This document shows positions 45,647 to 55,486 of a DNA stretch of 64,000 bases, piece by piece. This DNA comes from Halotia branconii CENA392 (GTDB lineage: Bacteria > Cyanobacteriota > Cyanobacteriia > Cyanobacteriales > Nostocaceae), in the NCBI RefSeq assembly GCF_029953635.1, contig NZ_CP124543.1, forward strand, positions 2,707,455 to 2,771,454, given 5' to 3'. The position numbers and the translations under genes are program-made. Positions within the stretch are counted from its first letter, which is position 1. Each line of letters begins with the position of its first letter. The notes below the pieces were generated by a model that did not search any database, had not been told where the DNA came from, and saw only the letters and a list, made by a program, of their open reading frames with translations.

Positions 45647-46423
45647 TCAAAAACTCCTCGTATTAAGTGAAAGTAAATTTCTCTTGCTAGTAGCTCCCGG
45701 ATTTAAAACTCGCTCATAAATGTGTTCGATAATGGCAGCACAGGCAGCATCGCCGCGATGACGAGGACGAGAAAGAGTAATTTCAAAATCCATTGCTACT
45801 TTTCCTGATTCAATCAGCACTACTCGATCTGCCAGGGCTACAGCTTCTTCTACATCGTGAGTAATCAGCAATGCCGTAAACTTTTGCTCCTGCCAAATAT
45901 TAGAAATTAGCCGTTGCATTTCAATCCGGGTGAGAGCATCCAGCGCCCCTAATGGCTCGTCAAGCAAAAGTAAACGCGGCTGGCTTACCAAAGCTCTTGC
46001 TAAGGCTACTCGTTGGCGCTGTCCCCCTGAAAGAACAGCCGGCCATTCTTGGGCGCGGTCTGCCAACCCGACTTGCTCTAGCGCCCATTGCGCCTTTATT
46101 TGCCAGTTGTGACGCAAACCTAACCCAACATTTTCTAATACCCTTCGCCACATTAGTAATCGAGCATCTTGAAACATCACCCGTGCAGAGTGGTTAATCT
46201 GCCGCAAAGTTTCTCCGTTGATTAAAATACCCCCAGTAGTTGGAGGCTCCAAACCTGCCAACAAACGCAGTAAGGTACTTTTGCCACAACCGCTACGACC
46301 GACAACTGCGACAAATTCACCGGATGCAATCTCCAAATCTAAATTGTGTAAGACTTGCTGTTTGCCAAAGGTTTTACTCAAACCCCTTACCTGCAAACTT
46401 GCTCCTCTAATCTCTGGTCTCAT
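45647..46423 (-). CDS. ssuB: Aliphatic sulfonate ABC transporter ATPase
   Basis: A 258-aa ABC ATPase. [11 protein letters not shown] (about 42-52) is Walker [16 protein letters not shown] the signature, [12 protein letters not shown]alker B with the D-loop, and '[15 protein letters not shown]' the switch His region. The sequence is of the SsuB/TauB group. It energises uptake through SsuC. It follows ssuC by 10 bases. Confidence 0.93.
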   Translation of the reverse strand: MRPEIRGASLQVRGLSKTFGKQQVLHNLDLEIASGEFVAVVGRSGCGKSTLLRLLAGLEPPTTGGILINGETLRQINHSARVMFQDARLLMWRRVLENVGLGLRHNWQIKAQWALEQVGLADRAQEWPAVLSGGQRQRVALARALVSQPRLLLLDEPLGALDALTRIEMQRLISNIWQEQKFTALLITHDVEEAVALADRVVLIESGKVAMDFEITLSRPRHRGDAACAAIIEHIYERVLNPGATSKRNLLSLNTRSF

Positions 46424-46433
46424 TCTTTTTTAC

Positions 46434-47225
46434 CTAAGCTATTTGATAGCTGGGATGCCATTGCAGTAACTTTTCTTCTAGCAATTTGGCACTTGTATCA
46501 GCAAGTTTACCTAGTAAGGCATAAACTAAAATGCTGAAAACGATGACATCTGTTTGCATAAATTCGCGGGCATTCATTGCCATGTAGCCAATCCCAGAAT
46601 CCGCCGCGATCGTTTCTGCCACAATTAAAGTCAGCCACATAATTCCCAAAGCGTAGCGCAGACCAATTAAAATCGAGGGCATAGCTCCAGGTAAAATAAT
46701 TTGCCAGAACTGTTCCCAAGGTTTTAGTCCGTAGACTTTGCCCATTTCTAACAATCCTTTGTCAACCGTATGGATGCCATGATAGGTATTCAAATAAATA
46801 GGAAACATTACCCCGATCGCAACTAAAAAGATTTTGGCTTCTTCCCCAATCCCAAACCAGACAATCACTAAAGGAATCATCGCTAAATGAGGAATATTCC
46901 GCAGCATTTGCATTGAGCTATCTAATAGCTTCTCTGCTACTGGAAAAATCCCATTTAGTAACCCCAAAATAAACCCAATTGAGCCACCAATTAGCAAACC
47001 TACAAAGGCGCGGATTGAACTGGTAATAATATGACGCAGCAGTTCGCCGGAACTTGCTAAAGTAATTGCAGCTTTAATTACTGCTGTTGGTGCTGGTAAC
47101 ACGCGCTCTGGAAGTAAACCAAACTGGACTAGTAACTGCCAAAGAATAATTAATAATGTTGGTACTATCCAAGGTATGGCTTGCTTCAGCCACAATTTAG
47201 GCAACTTTTTTCGCATAAAATTCAA
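46434..47225 (-). CDS. ssuC: Aliphatic sulfonate ABC transporter permease
   Basis: A 263-aa inner-membrane permease with about six helices. The cytoplasmic EAA loop reads '[20 protein letters not shown]', followed by '[18 protein letters not shown]', characteristic of SsuC/TauC. Its ATG overlaps the ssuD stop by four bases (47222-47225), indicating translational coupling. Confidence 0.93.
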   Translation of the reverse strand: MNFMRKKLPKLWLKQAIPWIVPTLLIILWQLLVQFGLLPERVLPAPTAVIKAAITLASSGELLRHIITSSIRAFVGLLIGGSIGFILGLLNGIFPVAEKLLDSSMQMLRNIPHLAMIPLVIVWFGIGEEAKIFLVAIGVMFPIYLNTYHGIHTVDKGLLEMGKVYGLKPWEQFWQIILPGAMPSILIGLRYALGIMWLTLIVAETIAADSGIGYMAMNAREFMQTDVIVFSILVYALLGKLADTSAKLLEEKLLQWHPSYQIA

Positions 47226-48376
47226 TCCACAGTTAATTGAGCTGTTTTTGATTTGGGGAAACTTTGATTTGCGACAATCTCACCAAAGGGACTGAGCATT
47301 ACTTGCTGATTTGTTACAGGTAGATTCTGTAAAGGCAAACGCGGAAATAGGAGTTCGGCAACGCGATAGGCTTCTTCTAAGTGGGGATAGCCAGAGAGAA
47401 TAAAAGTATCAATTCCGAGGTTGGTATATTCCAACATCCGCGCGACAACAGTGTCAGGATCTCCGACTAAAGCAGTTCCCGCACCGCCACGTACTAAACC
47501 AACTCCTGCCCACAGATTCGGACTAATTTCTAGTGCTTCTCGGCTGCCATTATGCAACTGCGTCATCCGCCGTTGTCCTTCAGAATCTAACCGGGCGTAA
47601 ACCTTTTGAGCAGAAGAAATTGCCTCATCATCTACATAACTAATTAATTTTTCGGCAGCTTCCCAAGCTTGGCTTTGCGTCTCGCGGACAATTACGTGTA
47701 GGCGAATGCCAAACTTTAAAGTGCGTCCCTCGGCCGCGGCTAATCTGCGTACAGTGTCGATTTTCTCAGCTACTTGCTGCGGCGGTTCGCCCCAAGTTAG
47801 GTAAGAATCAACGTGCTTGGCAGCAATTTTTTGTGCGATCGCCGATGAACCCCCAAACCACAATGGCGGATAGGGCGCTTGTAGCGGAGGGAACAACAGT
47901 TTACCACCTTGAATATTGAAATATTTCCCATTAAAGTTAGTTTCTTCTCCAGATGCGATCGCCCGCCATACGGTTAAAAACTCATCTGTCAACTCATAGC
48001 GATTTTCATGACTCAGATGTACTCCATCTCCTGCTAACTCCACCGGATCGCCACCTGTAACTACATTTATCAATAAGCGTCCGTTAGATAAGCGATCGAA
48101 GGTTGCTGCCATTCGTGCCACTACTGTCGGCGACATTAAACCAGGACGAACTGCTACTAAAAAACGCATTTTTTGCGTAACTGAGGCAAGGGTCGAAGCT
48201 ACCACCCAAGCATCCTCGCAAGAACGCCCTGTAGGTAACAAAGCCCCTGTATAACCAAGGTCATCTACCGCTTGGGCAATCTGCCGCAGATAAGGAAAAT
48301 TCATCGCTCGTCCTCCGTTTGAAGTGCCGAGATAACGACTATCTCCATGAGTAGGAATAAACCAAAGTAGTTGCAT
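47222..48376 (-). CDS. ssuD: FMNH2-dependent alkanesulfonate monooxygenase
   Basis: A 384-aa luciferase-like monooxygenase that splits alkanesulfonates into aldehyde and sulfite using FMNH2 from SsuE. The N-terminus '[15 protein letters not shown]' is diagnostic for SsuD. '[20 protein letters not shown]' and '[21 protein letters not shown]' region follow, with '[20 protein letters not shown]' later. Length is standard. It lies between ssuA and ssuC. Confidence 0.95.
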   Translation of the reverse strand: MQLLWFIPTHGDSRYLGTSNGGRAMNFPYLRQIAQAVDDLGYTGALLPTGRSCEDAWVVASTLASVTQKMRFLVAVRPGLMSPTVVARMAATFDRLSNGRLLINVVTGGDPVELAGDGVHLSHENRYELTDEFLTVWRAIASGEETNFNGKYFNIQGGKLLFPPLQAPYPPLWFGGSSAIAQKIAAKHVDSYLTWGEPPQQVAEKIDTVRRLAAAEGRTLKFGIRLHVIVRETQSQAWEAAEKLISYVDDEAISSAQKVYARLDSEGQRRMTQLHNGSREALEISPNLWAGVGLVRGGAGTALVGDPDTVVARMLEYTNLGIDTFILSGYPHLEEAYRVAELLFPRLPLQNLPVTNQQVMLSPFGEIVANQSFPKSKTAQLTVD

Positions 48377-48409
48377 TTATAATCTCCTGCTTGAATATCT
48401 TGCCTAAAT

Positions 48410-49543
48410 CTACTTTTTCGGTACTTGTGCTACCTGTTTTACTTCTAATTGCTTAGGTAGCAGTCCTAATTTGAAGAACGTATCCGCTATTTGTTGCTGA
48501 TATACCACAACTTCGCTCTGCATTGGTTGGACACCATAAGGACGACGCTGGGAAATTTCTACTAAACTCGGTACATCAATTCCTAACTGCGGCGACAGCA
48601 ACTTTGCTACTTCTGTGGGATTCGCTTTAGCCCAATCATCTACCTTCTGGGTTTCTTCTAAAATTGCTTTAATGCGATCGCTATATTGATCGGCAAAGGG
48701 TTTAGCAGCTAAATAAAACTCCCGATTCGCCGCCAAATTCTCTGCATTCTTCAATACTCGCGCTCCTGTCGCCCGTTGCGCGGCGGTTAAAAATGGATCC
48801 CAAATTGCCCAAGCATCCACCCTTCCCTGTTCAAAAGCTGCTCGTGCCTCTGCTGGTGGCAGAAAAACTGGTTTAATATCGCTATACTTCAACCCGGCGG
48901 CGGCGATTGCCCGAACTAAAAAGAAATGCACGTTTGAAGCTTTATTGAGAGCGACCTTTTTGCCTTTCAACCCAGCTACGTCTTGAATTGGCGAATCTTT
49001 AGCGACTAAAATTGCTTCCCCTTTGGGATTGGGTGGCTCGTGAGCAATATATATCAAAGGTGCGCCCGCCGCTTGAGCAAAAATCGGTGGAGCTTCTCCT
49101 GTATGGCCGTAGTCAATACTACCTGCATTCAAAGCTTCTAGCAGTTGAGGCCCCGCAGGAAATTGAAGCCATTGTATGGTAATTCCTTCAGGTTTCAATC
49201 GTTGCTCTAAACTCCCCTGGGCTTTGAGAATGTTGAGTGTACCGTACTTTTGATAACCAATGCGAATTGTTTTGTTTTCAACGCTTTGATTAGAACTGAT
49301 ATTCGTAACCGGGCGATCGCTATGCAGATTTAGCGAATCCGTAGGTTTACAAGCACATACTACTACGCTCAAATATAGACTTGTAGTTAATAGCGTTGCC
49401 AATCTGGAAACAGATAAACAACGCGTCTTCGAGGTTTGTCTTTGCACAACAGGTTTGGTGCATCTTTGCTTTAGCCGATACTGGCGGTGGCTCAAACAAT
49501 TTAGTAACCAGTGGTATCTATTTAACAAATTGGGCTTCCTCAA
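48410..49543 (-). CDS. ssuA: Sulfonate ABC transporter substrate-binding protein
   Basis: A 377-aa periplasmic binding protein. An unusually long basic N-terminus (about 45 residues) precedes the hydrophobic segment 'LATLLTTSLYLSVVV' and a Cys pair (VCAC) that could be a lipobox. A later start would shorten the leader; no in-frame Met fits well. The mature part has 'IRIGYQKYGTLNILKAQG', 'LNAGSIDYGHTGEAPPIFAQ' and 'GRVDAWAIWDPFLTAAQRA', typical of SsuA. It is first in the operon, 33 bases before ssuD. Expression is probably induced by sulfate limitation; no operator was identified. Confidence 0.92.
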   Translation of the reverse strand: MRKPNLLNRYHWLLNCLSHRQYRLKQRCTKPVVQRQTSKTRCLSVSRLATLLTTSLYLSVVVCACKPTDSLNLHSDRPVTNISSNQSVENKTIRIGYQKYGTLNILKAQGSLEQRLKPEGITIQWLQFPAGPQLLEALNAGSIDYGHTGEAPPIFAQAAGAPLIYIAHEPPNPKGEAILVAKDSPIQDVAGLKGKKVALNKASNVHFFLVRAIAAAGLKYSDIKPVFLPPAEARAAFEQGRVDAWAIWDPFLTAAQRATGARVLKNAENLAANREFYLAAKPFADQYSDRIKAILEETQKVDDWAKANPTEVAKLLSPQLGIDVPSLVEISQRRPYGVQPMQSEVVVYQQQIADTFFKLGLLPKQLEVKQVAQVPKK

Positions 49544-49846
49544 AAGAGCGTAATTTAAAGGCTAGTAAAAATGTATATGGCAATTTTAATCTACGGCAAA
49601 CCAGTCGATTTACCGTATTTAGTAACATAACAGAGGAGTATGCCATAGATTTACTAAATAAAGCAAGACCTTCCCAAAAAAAACAACACTATTCCTAGCG
49701 ATATAGTGTTGTTTTTAATTTGGATACCTTTGTGGGTCATTTTCGCTCCTACCCCCGGTGTATTTTTGACTGAGGTCAGATTTGCTCTTACCTGATTTTT
49801 TAGTCTTGATTTGCGATCGCAGGAGTTGAACTTGATCCGGTTTAAC
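49544..49846. other. Upstream region of the ssu operon with a hairpin
   Basis: No gene. A hairpin with 13-base arms AAAACAACACTAT (49680-49692) and ATAGTGTTGTTTT (49703-49715) could terminate the minus-strand gene remnant at 49847-50141 before the ssu promoter. The ssu promoter should lie in 49544-49680, where ACCGTATTTAGTAAC (about 49610-49624) is a possible control site by position only. Confidence 0.5.
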
Positions 49847-50141
49847 TCATTGAGTTGCTGGAGTTAAAGTATAAATATTGGTAGTTCCAGTACGTTCTTG
49901 TATTTGAATCATTCCTGTAGCCAGCAAAAGTTTGATGGCATTTTTGGCAGTTTTTTCTAGCCATGTAACAATGTTTAGACATCTTAGGAATGGATTCAAA
50001 ACATCCGCTGACTTCTGCCCTTTTTTGTATGTGTGTATAAATTCTAAATTCTTCTGACTCAAGTGGATAATTATCTAAAAAAGCAGGAATGAAAGCCCCA
50101 AAATCTGAGCGTTTATTTAATTCATTCTCTGTTAAACTCAT
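49847..50141 (-). pseudogene. Frameshifted winged-helix/HTH protein
   Basis: Two overlapping minus-strand frames together encode one protein of about 98 aa. The first gives MSLTENELNKRSDFGAF through 'EEFRIYTHIQKRAEV' to 'SIPKMSKHCYMARK'. After a run of six A (T6 at 49951-49956) the second continues 'TAKNAIKLLLATGMIQIQER' and 'TGTTNIYTLTPATQ'. Removing one A restores a complete helix-turn-helix protein of the type found in DnaD/replication-initiator-like regulators. Either a recent inactivation, slippage, or a sequencing error. It lies upstream of ssuA in the same direction. Confidence 0.65.
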
Positions 50142-50463
50142 AGCGATAACACCCCCATTTAAATTTGCGTTTTTGCGGAAAATACGAGTAATTTAATAAG
50201 TAATGTATGAGGGAGCAGCCAAATTAGGTGATCGTCACAAAAATACCCCCAGAAAGTGGGGGCTTTTGATGTGGTTCATGTTCCTTAACGGACACAAAAA
50301 ATAATTCTGGTTCGGTATAGGAATTTCTGTATATATTCCCATTTTACAATGAGCAAATCTTGATGTCTGAGGCGATAGCTAACTCTTCAAAATCGCTTCA
50401 CTCAACTTGGACACCAAAGCGATTTATTGGTACAAATGTATTGTATGCAGAAAAAGTTGAAAT
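50142..50463. other. Divergent intergenic region before the photolyase gene
   Basis: No gene. It holds the right 16-bp repeat (50172-50187) and a GC-rich hairpin CCCCCA (50246-50251) / TGGGGG (50257-50262) followed by CTTTTG. The photolyase promoter should lie after it. Confidence 0.45.
50172..50187. repeat. 16-bp direct repeat, right copy, flanking the organosulfur segment
   Basis: TTTGCGGAAAATACGA, identical to 41195-41210. The two copies bracket about 9 kb: the whole ssu/sfn operon and the frameshifted HTH gene. Confidence 0.5.
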
Positions 50464-51735
50464 ATGTACCTTTTGTGGTTCCGTCGAGATTTGCGGCTAA
50501 CTGATAACGAGATAGTCACACTAGCAACCGCTAACGGTGCAGCAGTCTTACCATTGTTCATTGTTGACCCTTGGTTTTATACCTGGGCTGATGTGGGAAA
50601 GGCAAGAGTCAGGTTTTTATTTGAGTCTTTAAAAAACTTGGACTACAACCTGCGAAATTTAGGTAGTCGGTTATACTTATTTGAAGGCAATTCCACAGAC
50701 ATTGTGCAACAGTTGACTAAACAGCTAATAGAGCAAGGATATCAGCCATCACTTTTGTTTAACCGCGACGTACAGGTAGAGTATGGAATTAGTCGAGACA
50801 AAAATGTAATCGATTTCTACAAAGAATTAAAACTTGATTACCACGTTGGATTAAATAACTTTCTACAATTATCAGAAAATCGCGTTCAATGGTATAACGA
50901 GTATTATAGTTACCAAAGACAACCCCAACATCAAACACCTCAAACTATCAATACACCGGATTTAAGCGTTAACCTACCGCAGTTAACTTTTGAAGAACTA
51001 AAACACAAATACCATAATTTTTGGGCAGTAGAAAAAGTTTACTTTCCAGGGGGAGAAACGCAAGCAATCTCCAAATTAGATTCATTTTTGAAGAGTAGAT
51101 ATCAAGGATATCACTGGAAACTGTCACGTCCAATGTTGTCACAAATGGGTGCAACATCACATTTGTCTTCTCATCTGACTTTTGGAACTATTTCTGTTCG
51201 TAATGTCTATCAAAAAATTAAAGCCAGAGCAGAAGAACTAAAAAATCAGCCCGCATCAGACTTCTCCTTAAAAGCATTTCGGGAGCGTTTGCGTTGGCAT
51301 GATAGTTTTACACAGCGTCTTTACTTTCACCCAGAAATAGCTTACAAAAACCGTTACCCAGAATTTGATAGTTTGTACACACCAGAACCGCTATCATCTG
51401 CTAAACAAGAATTATTTCAGGCGTGGCAGCAAGGAATGACAGGTTTTCCACTAATTGATGCCAGTATGCGACAACTAAAAACAATGGGCTGGATGAATTT
51501 TCGGATGAGGGCGATGTGTGCCACATTCTTGACTATCAACTGTGGTATTTCGTGGCATCATGGAGCTAAACATTACATGAACTATTTAGTAGATGGCGAC
51601 TTGGCAATTAATAATTGGCAGTGGCAAATGCAAGCAGGTGTAACTAATCCCTTGAGCGATACTTTTAGAATATATAATCCAAACAAAAATATTTCAGAGA
51701 AAGACCCAGACGGAAGTTTTATTTATCACTTTTAG
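50464..51735 (+). CDS. Cryptochrome/photolyase family protein, apparently C-terminally truncated
   Basis: A 423-aa flavoprotein that would repair UV pyrimidine dimers or act as a blue-light receptor. 'LLWFRRDLRLTDNE' opens the antenna domain. 'SSHLTFGTISVRNVY', 'ERLRWHDSF', 'GFPLIDASMRQLKTMGWMNF' and 'LVDGDLAINNWQWQMQAG' form the FAD-binding core including the inner tryptophan. The protein stops at 'KDPDGSFIYHF', whereas relatives go on with a WLPEL-type segment and some 40-70 residues. After the stop, a different frame stays open for about 26 codons (to near 51813), hinting at a frameshift or rearrangement. Activity is uncertain. It converges on a second photoproduct-repair gene. Confidence 0.88.
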   Translation: MYLLWFRRDLRLTDNEIVTLATANGAAVLPLFIVDPWFYTWADVGKARVRFLFESLKNLDYNLRNLGSRLYLFEGNSTDIVQQLTKQLIEQGYQPSLLFNRDVQVEYGISRDKNVIDFYKELKLDYHVGLNNFLQLSENRVQWYNEYYSYQRQPQHQTPQTINTPDLSVNLPQLTFEELKHKYHNFWAVEKVYFPGGETQAISKLDSFLKSRYQGYHWKLSRPMLSQMGATSHLSSHLTFGTISVRNVYQKIKARAEELKNQPASDFSLKAFRERLRWHDSFTQRLYFHPEIAYKNRYPEFDSLYTPEPLSSAKQELFQAWQQGMTGFPLIDASMRQLKTMGWMNFRMRAMCATFLTINCGISWHHGAKHYMNYLVDGDLAINNWQWQMQAGVTNPLSDTFRIYNPNKNISEKDPDGSFIYHF

Positions 51736-51814
51736 AAAGCAACCTTGGACAACCTGTCCAAAATCTTTTTCAAGTCATATTAGCCATTATTCATAAATTT
51801 GAAGTACAGTAAAG

Positions 51815-52885
51815 CTAAGTCCAATATAGTATTTTTGCATTTGGAAAACGCTGCTGAATCTCTGCTTCAAAAAAGTGCTTCATGATTTTCATTGTGTTAG
51901 CATCATAAACATATTTAAATCCACCAAACTTATTACGCTTTAGTCGGCGTTTTTCCTCATCCATATCTAATTGGGAATATGGATACCAAGTCTGTAGAAC
52001 TTCTTTTGACCCTGGTGTAAAGCGGTGGGAAATTAACTCAAAAGTGAGAGCGCAATTGAGATCAATGGCTTCGCTAATAGAGTCAAACAATCGACGATAA
52101 TGTATTTGCCAATCATCTATAGGCATAATTGGCGCAATTACTAATCCAATTGGATAGCGGCTATCAGCTAATTGACGTAATGCCCCAAGACGTGAGATCA
52201 CTGAGGCTGTACCGCCTTCAAATTTACCGGAAATCGGTGCAGCATTAACGCTCATCCGGCAACGAGTATGTCTATTGTGAGGTAAATCAAGTAAGCCATC
52301 TACTGCATCAAACTTGGATACCCAGCGCAAATGAGCATTGCTACGAGTAGCGAAGTAACGGATAGATTCAGCAAGGCTACCTGTTAAATGCTCAATCCCA
52401 AGTGGGTCAGTGTAACAACTAACCTCATAAGTTGTGAGTTGGTCAGGTCGCTCGTAATTGGTTAAGTTGTCTAAAATTTGCGGTAAATTAGCAAAAGTAC
52501 GAATAACAGGTGGACCAGATAAACTACCTGCTAAGTAACAATATTGGCAATGGGCAGGACAACCCTCAGCAATATGAAATTGCCAATCAGCCGAGGGTCG
52601 TATAGGACTAAGTTTGAAGTGACTAGGCGGTGCAGTGACGACAGCAAGAGTACGTTTGGCAATATCATAAGTTTCGCGCTCATCTTCACCACGCAAGCTT
52701 CTTAAACGGTTACGTTGTAACTCAATAATCGGCAAGCCTAAAGCCTGAACGCGTTGCAAAATTTGTTGTCCCCAAGGCTCATCTAAAGCAGCCGGAGTAA
52801 ACATGACTTGTTGAGGCATCCACAACTTTGTAGGGCGTGTTGTTAAGTCTGTTACTAGGAGATTGTCTTTGGTGATATGAGGCAA
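51815..52885 (-). CDS. Spore photoproduct lyase-like radical SAM protein
   Basis: A 356-aa radical SAM enzyme. C109, C113 and C116 in EGCPAHCQYCYLAGS form the CxxxCxxC cluster motif. 'PTKLWMPQQVMFTPAALDEP' at the start and 'FELISHRFTPGSKEVLQTWYP' near the end match the SPL family. In spore formers SPL reverses the 5-thyminyl-5,6-dihydrothymine lesion; cyanobacterial homologues are common but less studied. It sits 3' to 3' with the photolyase gene, suggesting a light-damage repair pair. Confidence 0.9.
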   Translation of the reverse strand: MPHITKDNLLVTDLTTRPTKLWMPQQVMFTPAALDEPWGQQILQRVQALGLPIIELQRNRLRSLRGEDERETYDIAKRTLAVVTAPPSHFKLSPIRPSADWQFHIAEGCPAHCQYCYLAGSLSGPPVIRTFANLPQILDNLTNYERPDQLTTYEVSCYTDPLGIEHLTGSLAESIRYFATRSNAHLRWVSKFDAVDGLLDLPHNRHTRCRMSVNAAPISGKFEGGTASVISRLGALRQLADSRYPIGLVIAPIMPIDDWQIHYRRLFDSISEAIDLNCALTFELISHRFTPGSKEVLQTWYPYSQLDMDEEKRRLKRNKFGGFKYVYDANTMKIMKHFFEAEIQQRFPNAKILYWT

Positions 52886-53803
52886 AATTTTTCTCCGTTA
52901 ATTATCAAACTGATATCTGCAATTAATTTTTTAGTTTAGTGAATTAGTTGTGATAGCAAAATAAGTTGATTCTGCTGCTAAAATGATTGTTATTACTAAC
53001 GGTATTAAATTCAAACTTATTTTGGCGCTTTTTATTTTCTCTAAAGTTCATTAAAAAGCTAATTTTTGCTAACTAATAACTATAGATTATTGATATAACT
53101 TTATTTTAAAACTATAGTTGAGAATTTTCTATTGGTTAATAGCGCGGATTTTACTAAATAGAAGGGTAGTGGTTTCCTGATACGTACATAAAGTAAAAGA
53201 AAAAATAAACAAGGTTAGAGTTGCTGAAAGGCGAAGTGATAAATACGATCATTGGTAAAGGATGTACAACACAGTTGGTAAAAACTGATTTCCTGGTTTT
53301 TTGTATTTTGCTTTGGTTTAATTTTCACTTTCCATGTGTAATTTAACTAAGTGTTTAATCAATCCCAAATTATTTAGTCTGCAATAATGGTTGCTCAAAC
53401 CCTCATTCTTGCGTTCAAAAAATTTCACTTAGTCTGCAAACCCACACTTCACGCTTGATTTGCTTGTAGAACTCTGGACTGTTGGCTCGCTCTAAGAAAT
53501 CTGTGATTGCGTATGATCGCAAAAACCAGATGATTATGCGATTACTTCATTGAGCTATCGCTGCACTCGTAATGACCAAGCCCCGTTGGGGCAGGGTGTG
53601 GGGTTGCGTGTCCGAGATAGCCCCAACCACCCTTGGGTCACAAGCCCCATCAGGGTAAGACGATTGCATTGGTCGGAGTCACAAGTCTTAACCAATACCG
53701 TCTTCACTACACCCCACACCCTTCTTTTTGACAAATTAAATGGTTTATGAGGGTTTCAAGCCTTATAGATAGTACTTGTGTGACACCGTAGTACTCACTG
53801 CTA
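52886..53803. other. Long intergenic region without genes
   Basis: About 920 bases with no supported gene. The first 500 are AT-rich. 53575-53740 is G/C-rich and partly self-complementary (GCCCCGTTGGGGC near 53580; GGGTGTGGGGT against ACCCCACACCC at 53710-53722), suggesting a repeat or structured RNA rather than a gene. Confidence 0.5.
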
Positions 53804-54358
53804 CTAGCTTACCGCGCTGCTTACAGCACCCTTGAGGGCTGCAATTCCCTGTTCAATGCTAGCCCAGATGCCCATGTCAGGTTCTTGACCGCCTATCTCT
53901 CGCGTTCCGACAAAGTAAAGAACGCCTTTAAGAATTTCTTGGTGAGCGCGATTTTCAAAATTCACTCGGTTGAGCGGTTCCATCAAATCTTGAAGGTCAT
54001 CATTCAATGACTGGGCAACCTTGTGTAGAACCAGCCCGGTCATTGTCTGTTGATGCTTTAGCAACTCAAGCTGTAAGTACTTGTCATACAGAGTTAGCTC
54101 AGAGCCGCTCATCATTTGGCTTACCTTTTGGGCATGTTGTTGACTAATGTCGCGAGGTTCTGCTGCGTTGCCGTATCTAGAAATAGCAGCTTCAATGATG
54201 CCAAGATTTTCGCGATCACTGTTTATCATTCCTTCGAGCCGCTCGCAAATCGTATTGTCGTCCGTCTGTGCTATTAACTTTTGCTCACTTTCTAACAGAA
54301 CGTTCTGAAACAGCTTTAGATCAGCAAGCTTAGTCGCTATATTTGTGACATCGGCCAT
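53804..54358 (-). CDS. Hemerythrin HHE-like helical protein
   Basis: A 184-aa all-helical protein of the type annotated in cyanobacteria as hemerythrin HHE cation-binding. 'KLADLKLFQNVLLESEQKLI', 'NSDRENLGIIEAAISRYG', 'LYDKYLQLELLKHQQTMTGL' and 'VNFENRAHQEILKGVLYFVG' fit the family rhythm; His and Glu residues at about 101, 112 and 138 could bind iron. Function (O2/NO binding, iron handling or scaffolding) is unknown. It stands alone at the edge of a mobile-element-rich region. Confidence 0.6.
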   Translation of the reverse strand: MADVTNIATKLADLKLFQNVLLESEQKLIAQTDDNTICERLEGMINSDRENLGIIEAAISRYGNAAEPRDISQQHAQKVSQMMSGSELTLYDKYLQLELLKHQQTMTGLVLHKVAQSLNDDLQDLMEPLNRVNFENRAHQEILKGVLYFVGTREIGGQEPDMGIWASIEQGIAALKGAVSSAVS

Positions 54359-54468
54359 ATTATTAACTCCAGACTATAGGTTTTATCGGTTATGACAAGC
54401 TCTCCTCACTTTTTCCATATTCTCGTGAGGTTTTAGTAAGTCTGTCCCTCTTCAGAAAGATTTATTAG

Positions 54469-54822
54469 TCACTTGTTCTCTAGCTCCTGAATTAATACTT
54501 TAACCTTACGAACTGTATTGATTGCCACATCGGCTTTTTCAGCAGTCTAACGCAACGACAAACCCCCATTTAGTGCTGCAACTACTCGTTGAGATGAGGG
54601 CTTTGCTAAAAATTCCTCTACTGATTCACCAATTGAAGGTCGCCCAACGTGTTGCCCCCAGTTGTTAGCACGTTTCATACCTGTTTTGATTGCTTGCGAT
54701 CGCATGAAGGCACGTTTATTTTCTGCAATAAGTTGTTCAATTTGGCTGGGTTCACCTGCTAGAACATCTACCTCAATTTTTGACAATCCCTTTGCTTGCA
54801 TTCGGCGCAAATCACGCAGCAC
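54469..54822 (-). pseudogene. C-terminal remnant of a serine-type recombinase/resolvase
   Basis: The frame gives LRDLRRMQAKGLSKIEV ... 'GQHVGRPSIGESVEEFLAKP' ... 'NGGLSLR', then an in-frame TAG (54547-54549), and continues as TAEKADVAINTVRKVKVLIQ to a TGA at 54469. This is the helix-turn-helix C-terminus of a resolvase-like protein. Its N-terminal catalytic part is missing because an IS5-like element begins at 54823. It carries two lesions: insertion and nonsense. Confidence 0.65.
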
Positions 54823-55433
54823 GGCGTTGTTGCATGAATAGGCAAAATGGTAAATTTTACCTATCGCCTATGTTCGCTCGCCGCTTAGCCCAACAATGAA
54901 GACGAAAGCCCAGTACAAAGTTAAGAATTGGAACGCCTATGATGCAGCACTAAAGCAACGAGGCAGTATAACATTCTGGGTGAATGAACAAGTCATCGAG
55001 CAGTGGCGCAATCAGCAAAAAACGGGGAGAAAGGGAGCATCAAATTACTATTGCGATGTGGCAATCGCGACAACGGGTACGATTCAAGCGGTGTTTCATT
55101 TACCTGGGCGGCAAGCAGAAGGATTTTTAGAATCGCTATTCATGCTTATGGAGGTTGAGCTAGCAGTGCCAGATCACTCTACCCTATGCCGTCGTTTAAG
55201 CAAGTTGTCGGTAGAACTGCCAGTCATTCCCAAAGAGAAAGCCATTCATGTAGTAGTGGATTCAACCGGGGTGAAAGTCTATGGTGAAGGGGAATGGAAA
55301 GTTCGTACACATGGGGTTGGTAAACGGCGGACATGGCGCAAATTACATTTAGGTGTTGATGAGAACAGTGGTGAAATTTTAGGTGCAGTGGTGACTACTA
55401 ATGATGTGGCTGATTGTGAAGTGCTACCAGACA
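54823..55433 (+). mobile_element. Partial IS5-family insertion sequence (left end present, right end lost)
   Basis: The left end GGCGTTGTTGCATGAATAG (54823-54841) resembles the GGCTTTGTTGCATAAA-type ends of the IS903/IS5 family. It abuts the truncated recombinase gene. The transposase gene inside stops matching the family at about 55433, where unrelated sequence begins, and no right inverted repeat is present. Confidence 0.65.
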
Positions 55434-55486
55434 TATGCTATTTTTTCAGTGTCGCGTTCTGCGGCGATCGCATTTTCTGCGGCTAA
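54896..55486 (+). pseudogene. Truncated IS5-family transposase
   Basis: The reading frame encodes 196 aa. The first about 180 match IS5/IS903-like transposases: 'YKVKNWNAYDAALKQRGSI', 'VFHLPGRQAEGFLESLFMLM', 'VPDHSTLCRRLSKL' and 'VVVDSTGVKVYGEGEWKVR', which holds the first catalytic Asp. 'TTNDVADCEVLPD' follows, and then homology ends. The region with the catalytic Glu is missing and the last 16 residues are read-through, so it is inactive. Confidence 0.85.

Noticed and set aside
49396..49698. 100-codon plus-strand frame upstream of and overlapping ssuA
   Set aside because: Antisense to ssuA at one end, no homology, no ribosome-binding site.
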